From NCBI GenBank assembly GCA_018400565.1, contig JAGYMP010000129.1:1-5499 (forward strand): a stretch of DNA of 5,499 nucleotides, given 5' to 3'. Made by a program: the position numbers and the translations under genes. Positions 1 to 5,499 of the stretch are shown piece after piece; positions within the stretch are counted from its first letter, which is position 1; each line of letters opens with the position of its first letter. Source of the stretch: Bacilli bacterium. Its GTDB lineage: Bacteria; Bacillota_I; Bacilli_A; Izemoplasmatales; Hujiaoplasmataceae. The notes under the pieces were generated by a model that was not told the origin of the DNA, ran no database searches, and was given only the letters and a program-made list of their open reading frames with translations.

Positions 1-1746
1 AAAACAAATCGTTTGTGGCAAATGATCGTTCATTCGTTCAACAAAATCATCGAGGAGATACAAATCATCATTGATCAAGAGTGAGTCGTCGGACAGATGG
101 GACATTCCCTGATAATAGACCATTTCATTCCGAAAGTCAAGCCATTGTCTGTGATGGCATGCAGCATCTTTAATGATAAATTGCACATTTTTACGGCCGT
201 GCCATTCATTCACCGACAAGTGCACGATGAGATCGATGGTGTCTCCGGAATCCAAAAGCCAATAATAACGCATGCGGTTGAAATCAAGTGCCTCGAATTG
301 ACGCCCACTCTTTTTGATGCTTAGTTTTGTGTGTTTGTTCGAAAGTGACCGTTTGTTTGTAACACGTATGCCTTTAAGCATAAACAACCCGGCATGAAAA
401 GCGCCTCCTGATACTTTCTCTGCGGTGTCAAGAGAAAGATTATCGGGATCGATCATCATGTCAATATTCAAAAGCGGCTCTTCTTCACGCACATATGCCC
501 GGTTGATTCTTTGTCTTAATTCAGGGATGTCTCCGGAATGGATCTGCATGCCGCAAGCTTGCTTATGACCGCCAAACCTCAATAGAAGATCCTTTTGTTC
601 TTCCAACATCGACAACACGTTTTCGTCACCGAAAGACCGCATTGAGCCTTTGCCGATATCGTCATCGTCCAGTGCGATGACCAACGTGCTTTTTTGAAAT
701 TCCTCAACTAGTTTTTGGGCACAGATCCCAATCACGCCTTCATGAAAAAGAGGCGAAGCGACAACGATGACATCATCTTCTTTGTTTGCGAGATCCCTCG
801 CAATGTCTGTTGCTTCATCCGTCACGATTTTGCGTTCTTGATGCAGGGATTCGATGATTTCAATCTGTTTTTGCACGACAGTCAAATCATCGGACAAAAA
901 CAGACGAACGGCTTCTTCGGCTTTTCCCATCCGGCCGGCTGAATTGATGCGCGGGGCCAACAGAAAGGAAAGGTCTTTGATTCCCGGTGTCTTTATGCCG
1001 GCGACGTCCAACAAAACACGTATTCCGGGATTCTGAGTTTTCTGCATGGCTTTGATTCCTTCATTGACCATGGCACGGTTTTCATCGATCAACGGCATCA
1101 TATCAGCGACGGTTCCCATCATCACCAAATCAAACAACTCAGGAAATGTGTCGTCAAAAACGACCGAAACCAGTTTATATGCCACCATCACACCGGCAAT
1201 ATCCCTGAATGTGTCCTCATTCAAAGCAGGATGAACAACCGCAAAAGCATTCGGCAATTCTGCCTTCGGTTCATGATGGTCAGTGATGATGCAATCAATG
1301 CCCGCATGATTCAATGCATCAATCTCCTCGACGGATGTGATGCCGTTATCAACGGTGATGATGAGATCATATTTTTTTTCGATGATATCTTGGACGGCAC
1401 GATCGTTTAATCCATATCCCTCTTCAAAACGATCCGGGAGATCATAATCTATGGCGTATCCATATTTTTTAAACGCACGAACCAACACGGATATGGCTGT
1501 GATTCCATCACAATCATAATCCCCGAAGACCATGATTTTTTCGTCATTGGCGATGGCGCTCAGAATACGCTCTTTCGCAAGGATAACATCATGAAGCAAC
1601 CTCGGATCACGAAAATCCGCTTCCCCCATATCAAAAAGAACTTCCGGATCGTCAATCCCGTGATTGTTTAAAAGCACATCATAGATCTGATTGTCTTCAA
1701 CAACTTTGTTATGTAAAAGATGCCATTTGTATATCGGTTTAATCAC
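1..1746 (-). CDS. recJ: Single-stranded-DNA-specific 5'-3' exonuclease RecJ (3' end beyond the left edge)
   Basis: This is a DHH-family nuclease that degrades single-stranded DNA 5' to 3' with a divalent metal, acting in recombinational repair, mismatch repair and fork processing in the cytoplasm. The visible 582 codons are open throughout. Metal-binding and family motifs appear in order: DYDCDG (residues 76-81), VDNG (132-135), DHH (156-158), GTVADMMPL (211-219) and APRINSAGRM (264-273). The DHHA1 part follows with GVIG (337-340) and GGHKQACGM (392-400). An OB-fold-like region (about 420-530) includes NEWHGRKN near residue 515, and DFR (537-539) begins the Firmicutes-type C-terminal region. 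Firmicutes RecJ is usually about 760-790 residues, so roughly 200 residues are missing off the edge. The usual PFGxGNPxP-like segment before the OB fold is not obvious; residues VSGGAFHAG stand there. The GTG start at 1746 is chosen because a GAGGG site lies 5 bases upstream and no ATG precedes it in frame before a stop. It lies 42 bases after nadC with no terminator between, so it is probably the third gene of that operon. Confidence 0.96.
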   Translation of the reverse strand, partial: MIKPIYKWHLLHNKVVEDNQIYDVLLNNHGIDDPEVLFDMGEADFRDPRLLHDVILAKERILSAIANDEKIMVFGDYDCDGITAISVLVRAFKKYGYAIDYDLPDRFEEGYGLNDRAVQDIIEKKYDLIITVDNGITSVEEIDALNHAGIDCIITDHHEPKAELPNAFAVVHPALNEDTFRDIAGVMVAYKLVSVVFDDTFPELFDLVMMGTVADMMPLIDENRAMVNEGIKAMQKTQNPGIRVLLDVAGIKTPGIKDLSFLLAPRINSAGRMGKAEEAVRLFLSDDLTVVQKQIEIIESLHQERKIVTDEATDIARDLANKEDDVIVVASPLFHEGVIGICAQKLVEEFQKSTLVIALDDDDIGKGSMRSFGDENVLSMLEEQKDLLLRFGGHKQACGMQIHSGDIPELRQRINRAYVREEEPLLNIDMMIDPDNLSLDTAEKVSGGAFHAGLFMLKGIRVTNKRSLSNKHTKLSIKKSGRQFEALDFNRMRYYWLLDSGDTIDLIVHLSVNEWHGRKNVQFIIKDAACHHRQWLDFRNEMVYYQGMSHLSDDSLLINDDLYLLDDFVERMNDHLPQTICF

Positions 1747-1751
1747 ACAAT

Positions 1752-1757
1752 CCCTCG
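1752..1757 (-). promoter_or_regulatory. Ribosome binding site deciding the GTG start of recJ
   Basis: The minus strand reads CGAGGG, followed by 5 bases and then GTG. The ATG seen a little upstream (in ATGAAACGAGGG) is in another frame and meets TGA after six codons, so it cannot start recJ. This supports the non-ATG start at 1746. Confidence 0.7.
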
Positions 1758-1788
1758 TTTCATCGTTTATGGAAGCAAAAAATGACCG

Positions 1789-2613
1789 TCAAAATTTCAA
1801 TGAAAGATCCATCGCTTTGTATGAATGTGTCAGCATTCCGACACTGATCATATCAACACCCGTCGCTGCTACTTTTGAAATTCTTCTGAGCGTCATATTT
1901 CCACTCGCTTCCAAAACCTTCTCTTCCCTGTTGAGATTAACACATGTCTTCATATCAACAAGCGACATGTTATCCAACATGATGATATCACAAGCTGTGG
2001 GCATGGCTTCTTTGAATGCCGCAATCGTCTCGACTTCCACTTCGATTTTTTTATCATTGCCGATAGCCCGACGGACACGGTTCACGGCTTCTTTGATGTT
2101 TTCTGAACTTTTTAGATGATTGTCTTTGAGCATGGCGAGTTCGGAAAGATTCATGCGGTGGTTATGACCGCCGCCGTCACGCACAGCCTTCTTCTCAAGT
2201 GCGCGCAAGAGAGGCGTCGTTTTTCGTGTGTCATAAATGGACGCCTTCGTCCCTTTGGTTTCACGGACAAACGATTGAGTTAACGTGGCAACCCCGCACA
2301 TCCGTTGTAAAAAATTGAGTGCGATGCGTTCACCGCGTAAAATCGAACGGATCCTGCCATTCACGACTGCTACCGTTTCACCTTTCTTCAACGGATCTCC
2401 ATCTTGTTTGTTTGTCTTTACCGTTACGCTTGGGTCAACAGTTTTAAACGTTTTTTCAAAAACAGATAATCCCGATAAGATACCGTTTTCTTTCGCAATC
2501 AATCTGGCTGTGGTCGTTTCGTCTTTGAAAAGTGGATCACTGGCCGCATCACCGGCCGGACAATCTTCTATGAGTGCCTGTTTTATGAGATCCTCTTCAG
2601 TCACGTCATTCAT
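1789..2613 (-). CDS. nadC: Nicotinate-nucleotide pyrophosphorylase (quinolinate phosphoribosyltransferase, decarboxylating)
   Basis: NadC (EC 2.4.2.19) converts quinolinate and phosphoribosyl pyrophosphate to nicotinate mononucleotide, CO2 and pyrophosphate, the entry step from de novo synthesis into NAD. The protein is 274 residues, normal for the family. Family signatures are intact: the N-terminal ED...GD segment, LNFLQRMCGVAT (about 99-110), DTRKTTP (128-134) carrying the Arg-Lys pair that contacts substrate, GGGHNHR (147-153), KDNH (163-166), IEVEVE (190-195), MLDN (212-215), EASGN (235-239), and TGVDMISVG with LTHS (251-264). I see no missing catalytic residue. The frame stays open further upstream to 2718, but homology begins at the ATG at 2613, and the extra 35 residues are out-of-frame readings of the preceding gene. 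The start overlaps the stop of the upstream winged-helix gene (ATGAATGA, 8 bases). A run of five G abuts the ATG with no proper spacing, so translation probably depends on reinitiation. No nadA or nadB lies in the window, so the quinolinate source is unknown here. Confidence 0.97.
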   Translation of the reverse strand: MNDVTEEDLIKQALIEDCPAGDAASDPLFKDETTTARLIAKENGILSGLSVFEKTFKTVDPSVTVKTNKQDGDPLKKGETVAVVNGRIRSILRGERIALNFLQRMCGVATLTQSFVRETKGTKASIYDTRKTTPLLRALEKKAVRDGGGHNHRMNLSELAMLKDNHLKSSENIKEAVNRVRRAIGNDKKIEVEVETIAAFKEAMPTACDIIMLDNMSLVDMKTCVNLNREEKVLEASGNMTLRRISKVAATGVDMISVGMLTHSYKAMDLSLKF

Positions 2614-3685
2614 CCCCCAAATCAAAATAGAGTTGGTTGCGGTCATTTTCCTTGGTGTCAATCCGCATCCATTTTGCAGCGCGACCTTTGCCGAGCGGTC
2701 GAATCTTGTTTTGCTCATGAAGGCGTTTCAAGGTTCGGTTGATGGTTGAATCAGAAACCAAAGGGTGCCGCTTTCTCACATCTTCCTTGGAAAAGACTTC
2801 CGGTAATTTGTAAATGGTGTTTTCGACATAATCGGTTTTGTTGATGGCAAGGTTATTCTCATATTCATAGTCCCTTGCGGCCTCGGAAAGAGAATCATAC
2901 AAATTATTGTATATGCGGATAAAAAAACGTCTTAGAGGCGTAACATCGGCCAAACCTTCCGACCATTGAAAAACGGAGGTTTTCAACAGTTGACGATATT
3001 CGTCTTTGTTGACAAGCATTTTTTCAAAAAATGATTCATAATGCGTGACAAGGTATCCGTCATCCATATTTAAAATAAAATAAATCAAAAGCGCAATCGC
3101 TTCGTGATCGGCTATTTTAAAAATCTTCATATTGAGAAAATCAAGTATGAAACAAAGATTCAAATGTCCGTTTTCAACTGTGTTTTCCTTTTTTATTGTT
3201 TCGTAAAGGTCGATCATTTTTTCAATATCTTCGCGCCGGGAACGTTTCTCCTGGCTTAACAGTCCCGCTTCACCGGAAGACACATGTTGATATGCAATGC
3301 GTTTCCCCTCCGGAAGCTTCTCATAGAACAAACGAATCAAATCCATGATTTCGGGACCGGTCAATTTAAAATCGGCATCACGGTCATGAATCATTGAGAA
3401 AATCCGAAAGATATTCTTATATCGTTGCTCACGGTTATTGTTTGCGACCGATGAACGCAGTCTTAAACTGCGGAAACGTGAGGATTTAATCTTGTCATCA
3501 GGAAAGAAAAAACGATAAAATGACACACTGTCCCTTTCAATCAGTTTATCGACGATCATTTCCTGATTGTCATGAAATAATTTTTCATAACCGGGATTCC
3601 ATCCCATTTTATAGTAGAGGGAAAGTGAGTTGATAAATACATCTGCGGGAATGTTCGCTTGCTTGCAATGTTTCAGACAATTCAC
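2606..3685 (-). CDS. Unrecognised protein with C-terminal winged helix, possibly a degenerate Fic-like protein; candidate regulator
   Basis: I do not recognise this 359-residue protein with certainty. Its C-terminal part (about 294-343) looks like a winged helix-turn-helix: FSKEDV, then a recognition-helix-like STINRTLKRLHEQNKI, then a basic wing GKGRAAKW. That arrangement resembles the winged helix that follows the Fic domain in many Fic proteins. The body is mainly helical, and the order of elements is loosely Fic-like: LTGPEIMDLIRLFYEKL at 106-124, a helix around DEYRQLL (227-233), and DVTPLRRFF (247-255). However, the catalytic HPFxDGNGRxxR motif is absent; the matching slot (about 187-200) reads KIFKIADHEAIALL. 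If it is a Fic relative it should be inactive in nucleotide transfer. No signal peptide or membrane segment is evident. The GTG at 3685 is chosen because AAGGAGGG lies 7 bases upstream. The longer frame, opening with TTG at 3724, would begin inside the promoter -10 box. It is first in the unit and overlaps nadC by 8 bases, which suggests a role tied to NAD synthesis. That role is inference. Confidence 0.85.
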   Translation of the reverse strand: MNCLKHCKQANIPADVFINSLSLYYKMGWNPGYEKLFHDNQEMIVDKLIERDSVSFYRFFFPDDKIKSSRFRSLRLRSSVANNNREQRYKNIFRIFSMIHDRDADFKLTGPEIMDLIRLFYEKLPEGKRIAYQHVSSGEAGLLSQEKRSRREDIEKMIDLYETIKKENTVENGHLNLCFILDFLNMKIFKIADHEAIALLIYFILNMDDGYLVTHYESFFEKMLVNKDEYRQLLKTSVFQWSEGLADVTPLRRFFIRIYNNLYDSLSEAARDYEYENNLAINKTDYVENTIYKLPEVFSKEDVRKRHPLVSDSTINRTLKRLHEQNKIRPLGKGRAAKWMRIDTKENDRNQLYFDLGDE

Positions 3686-3692
3686 ATGCAGT

Positions 3693-3700
3693 CCCTCCTT
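3693..3700 (-). promoter_or_regulatory. Strong ribosome binding site deciding the GTG start at 3685
   Basis: The minus strand reads AAGGAGGG, a near-perfect Shine-Dalgarno sequence, followed by 7 bases and GTG. An ATG between the site and the GTG (ATGTGA) is in another frame and stops at once. The in-frame ATG at 3712 lies upstream of this site and has no comparable one of its own. Confidence 0.8.
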
Positions 3701-3723
3701 TTGACCGTTCATACTTATTATCA

Positions 3724-3753
3724 ATTATAACGTATTTTTACTCTATTTGACAG
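3724..3753 (-). promoter_or_regulatory. Sigma-A-type promoter of the winged-helix gene, nadC and recJ
   Basis: On the minus strand a perfect -10 box TATAAT (3729 to 3724) lies 18 bases downstream of CTGTCA (3753 to 3748), which matches 4 of 6 bases of the TTGACA -35 consensus. Transcription would start near 3717, giving a leader of about 30 bases before the GTG at 3685. The promoter lies just after the terminator of the preceding lipoprotein gene, as expected for the start of a new unit. No convincing operator palindrome was seen beyond short AT-rich repeats. Confidence 0.7.
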
Positions 3754-3782
3754 TTTCCATCCAAAAAAAATGACTTTATGAT

Positions 3783-3805
3783 AAAAAAAAAGCGGCAAGG
3801 CCGCT
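3783..3805 (-). terminator. Rho-independent terminator of the lipoprotein gene
   Basis: On the minus strand the stem AGCGGC, loop CTT and stem GCCGCT are followed directly by a run of eight or more T. The six-base-pair stem can be extended by weaker pairs (G-T, A-T, A-T). It begins 9 bases after the TAA stop of the lipoprotein gene and separates it from the promoter at 3724-3753. On the plus strand the run of A precedes the stem, so termination is expected only in the minus direction. Confidence 0.92.
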
Positions 3806-3814
3806 CTTAATTCT

Positions 3815-5071
3815 TTATTCGCTATAGAGGCCAGTGAGTCTTGTGAGATCAAAAACATCGTCCCAACCGAGATTATCGCGGTAAAAGGTCTCAGTCTGCA
3901 GCTCCGAGTTACTGACAGGTTCGCCGTTCGACAATGCCACTTCATCGTCATATTCAAGTATATAATAGGCTAAAGACACTTCGGTGTCATCGGTCACAAA
4001 CCCGCAGATATCCCCCACGCTGATGGAATCGGGTTGGTTTGTGACAATAAGTGTCACAGTGGACAGCGTGCGTTCGATCTCACCATGAAAATCTTCGCCG
4101 ACAAGAGACCCGATGGTGAAGTCATTTCCGGATACGGTCATCTCAGCATCGACGTGATTGTCAATGAGATTACCGTAATCATTGTATCCGATAAAGCCGC
4201 CGACGACAGCTTTTGTCCCCTGGGCGCGGATATCGAATACCGCAGTGACGGTGTTTTCGGAGATGAGGATTGCTGTCTCATCAACAAAATCCTCAAATCC
4301 GACCAGCAGACCGCTATAATTATGTCCGCTCAAACCGCCGGCATAAATGCGGTGCTCATTTGCAAGTGCGGCAATTGTCACATCAATGGTATTCTTGGTT
4401 AATTCGGTGTTGTATGTTTTGCCTGACAAACCACCCACAAAGACATAGTTCGCACTCATAACGTCAAGTGTTCCCGATAATGTTGTGTTTGTTACATGAT
4501 TCGCGACGAATTCATCGGGTGTCATGGTATCGGTGACATGTGCTTGAACGATTCCCGCGAGCAAGCCCGCGAATGTGTTGCTTGATGCGTTGGAAACGTT
4601 GATGTCCGCTGAAACATCGACATTTTCGACATTCCCACCTTCGATTTTACCGGCCAAAGCACCGACATATGTCAAAAAGCTTGTGCTGTAATCGATTGAA
4701 ACATCTTCAAGCGTCAGATCGAACACATAGCCGTTCATAACGGCAAATAACCCGTTGAAATCAGTGTTCTTCGTGGTAATCGTGAGATTGGATATCGTAT
4801 GACCGTTACCGTCAAAATGCCCGATGAACGGATCTTCGAAACCGCCGAGCGGTTCCCATTCCATGCCACTCAGATCCAAATCACTCATGAGTACATAGGA
4901 CTGATTCATCGCCATGGCCGAAAGATCGTCCACATCATGGATTTCATTGAACGTCGACGTGTCAGCTGTCGTTTCTTCGGTCGTTGTCGTCTCCTGCGGA
5001 GAAATGGCGCTGCAGCCGAGGATAAACATACTAATCAATAATGCAACTGTGATTGTGAGGATTCTTTTCAT
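3815..5071 (-). CDS. Secreted lipoprotein with GLUG-like beta-helix repeats
   Basis: This 418-residue protein begins with a lipoprotein signal peptide: MKR, a hydrophobic stretch (residues 4-18) and the lipobox ILGC with the lipid-anchored Cys at residue 20. A Thr/Glu-rich linker follows (about 27-40). PFIGHFDGNGHTISNLTI (81-98) is the signature that usually opens GLUG-repeat proteins. About eight repeat coils follow, with GLFA, GALAG, GLLAG, GGLSG, GGLSG, GGFIG, GSLVG and GDICG at roughly 107, 137, 169, 213, 245, 291, 321 and 353, each followed by alternating beta-strand-like residues. This suggests a right-handed beta-helix. The C-terminus has FYRDNLGWDDVFDL (396-409), resembling the closing segment seen after such repeats. 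The start ATG has AAAGGAG 7 bases upstream. GLUG proteins are generally thought to be surface or adhesion proteins; the ligand cannot be told. I see no protease or hydrolase domain. A terminator follows immediately, and the gene lies 85 bases after the acidic-tail gene. Confidence 0.9.
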   Translation of the reverse strand: MKRILTITVALLISMFILGCSAISPQETTTTEETTADTSTFNEIHDVDDLSAMAMNQSYVLMSDLDLSGMEWEPLGGFEDPFIGHFDGNGHTISNLTITTKNTDFNGLFAVMNGYVFDLTLEDVSIDYSTSFLTYVGALAGKIEGGNVENVDVSADINVSNASSNTFAGLLAGIVQAHVTDTMTPDEFVANHVTNTTLSGTLDVMSANYVFVGGLSGKTYNTELTKNTIDVTIAALANEHRIYAGGLSGHNYSGLLVGFEDFVDETAILISENTVTAVFDIRAQGTKAVVGGFIGYNDYGNLIDNHVDAEMTVSGNDFTIGSLVGEDFHGEIERTLSTVTLIVTNQPDSISVGDICGFVTDDTEVSLAYYILEYDDEVALSNGEPVSNSELQTETFYRDNLGWDDVFDLTRLTGLYSE

Positions 5072-5090
5072 TTGGAAACTCCTTTAATTT

Positions 5091-5122
5091 GTTTGAACCA
5101 TTTCTTGCGATTCGCTTCAAAC
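5091..5122. repeat. Inverted repeat in the leader of the lipoprotein gene
   Basis: GTTTGAA (5091-5097) and TTCAAAC (5116-5122) form a perfect 7-base inverted repeat with an 18-base spacer. Inside it, directly next to the right arm, GCGA-T-TCGC (5107-5115) is a second small palindrome. The whole lies between a possible -10 box (5125-5130) and the ribosome binding site (5079-5085). It could be an operator or an RNA hairpin, or chance; there is no T run after it in the minus direction, so it is not a terminator. Confidence 0.3.
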
Positions 5123-5124
5123 AT

Positions 5125-5130
5125 AGTATA
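5125..5130 (-). promoter_or_regulatory. Possible -10 box for the lipoprotein gene
   Basis: The minus strand reads TATACT, 5 of 6 matches to TATAAT, in the 85-base gap upstream of the lipoprotein gene. No good -35 hexamer lies 16-18 bases upstream; that region is A-rich (ACAAAA). Because no terminator separates the lipoprotein gene from the upstream gene, read-through from upstream is an alternative. Confidence 0.3.
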
Positions 5131-5156
5131 GTGGGTTGACGTGTTTTTTTTGTGAT

Positions 5157-5499
5157 TCAAAACAATGTTTCCTGTATCACTTGATCATCATCGTCCCGGT
5201 CGGCTTCATCTTCATCATCAACGTTATCCGTGGATGAGATAATCTTTTCAAGTTCATGAAGAACTTCGTCATCCTCCTCATCTTCGTCGCCTTCGATTCC
5301 GGCCAACGTATCCTCATAAAGTTTATAAAGAATATCGTGGGCTTCTTCCGGTTTTTCGATGTCAATCATAACGCGCAAAGGCGTCGTCTTTTTCTCAAGG
5401 AACGGAATGCCATGCTCGTAACGGTCATGTTTCAGATCGGGCCCGTCAATCACAAGATCTTCATTATCGTTCAAGATGCGGATTGTGATGCGGTCTTTA
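5157..5499 (-). CDS. Unidentified protein with acidic C-terminal tail ending in QETLF (5' end beyond the right edge)
   Basis: The frame is open from the right edge to the TGA at 5159-5157, giving 114 complete codons. A TTG at 5474 could act as a start, but the frame continues upstream with plausible residues (KDRITIRI before it), so the gene most likely begins outside the window. I do not recognise the family. The first about 75 visible residues look like a folded alpha/beta piece (RITIRIL, then TTPLRVMIDI, then the helix EEAHDILYKLYEDTLAG). The rest is very rich in Asp and Glu (GDEDEEDDEV, DDEDEADRDDDDQ) with one short helix HELEKIIS between, and is probably disordered. The last five residues, QETLF, match the loose QxxLF form of bacterial sliding-clamp binding peptides, which are often at the end of a flexible tail. 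That reading is inference from five residues. No terminator follows, so the lipoprotein gene downstream may be co-transcribed. Confidence 0.75.
   Translation of the reverse strand, partial: KDRITIRILNDNEDLVIDGPDLKHDRYEHGIPFLEKKTTPLRVMIDIEKPEEAHDILYKLYEDTLAGIEGDEDEEDDEVLHELEKIISSTDNVDDEDEADRDDDDQVIQETLF

Noticed and set aside
1760..1791. TTGACG overlapping the nadC stop and TGAC-G-GTCA followed by six T on the minus strand, as a recJ promoter or nadC terminator
   Set aside because: The hexamer 17 bases after TTGACG is TAAACG, only 3 of 6 matches to a -10 box, and a four-base stem with a one-base loop is too weak for a terminator.
2614..2718. A 35-residue N-terminal extension of NadC in the same frame
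   Set aside because: It overlaps the end of the winged-helix gene, has no family similarity, and the family N-terminus starts at the ATG at 2613.
1691..2749. Plus-strand open frames opposite nadC
   Set aside because: They are antisense shadows of a gene whose family motifs are certain, with no ribosome binding site or recognisable product.
3718..3730. TTAT-CAATT-ATAA inverted repeat over the -10 box as an operator
   Set aside because: The arms are only four bases and entirely A/T in an AT-rich promoter, so chance is likely.
3747..3782. TTGACA and TATGAT on the plus strand as a divergent promoter
   Set aside because: The spacer is 24 bases, far from the usual 16-18, and no plus-strand gene follows.
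4034..5041. Plus-strand open frames opposite the lipoprotein gene
   Set aside because: The minus frame has a signal peptide, repeats and a terminator; the plus frames are short, overlapping and featureless.
5161..5300. ATC/TTC-rich triplet pattern on the plus strand as a microsatellite
   Set aside because: It is the complement of Asp and Glu codons in the acidic tail and is not a regular tandem repeat.

Overview
The window looks like chromosomal DNA from a low-to-moderate GC Gram-positive bacterium (Bacillota or a Mollicutes relative such as Acholeplasma/Izemoplasma). The grounds are a strong AAGGAGG-type ribosome binding site, short intergenic gaps, GTG starts, and a lipoprotein with a Thr/Glu-rich linker after the lipid-anchored Cys, a style common in acholeplasma-like lineages. 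Tryptophan is encoded by TGG in the conserved genes and TGA is used as stop, so this is the standard bacterial code and not the Mycoplasma/Spiroplasma code. The lineage assignment is inference. All five supported genes lie on the minus strand, so the window reads right to left.

Right edge (5157-5499): the 3' end of an unidentified gene. It ends in a strongly acidic, probably disordered tail and the C-terminal peptide QETLF. After an 85-base gap comes a secreted lipoprotein (3815-5071) with a type II signal peptide and a run of GLUG-like beta-helix coils. A clear rho-independent terminator (3783-3805) closes this unit.

Left part (3753 down to 1): a good sigma-A-type promoter (3724-3753) starts a new unit of three genes. 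The first is a 359-residue protein with a C-terminal winged helix and a body that may be a catalytically dead Fic-like fold. Its stop overlaps the start of nadC (quinolinate phosphoribosyltransferase) by 8 bases. After a 42-base gap comes recJ (single-strand DNA 5'-3' exonuclease), which runs off the left edge with 582 codons visible.

nadC supplies nicotinate mononucleotide for NAD synthesis and recJ works in DNA repair and recombination. The unrecognised winged-helix protein, translationally coupled to nadC, is the best candidate here for something new: possibly a local regulator of NAD synthesis. No RNA gene, CRISPR array, insertion sequence or phage feature was seen, and no stretch over 300 bases lacks a gene.
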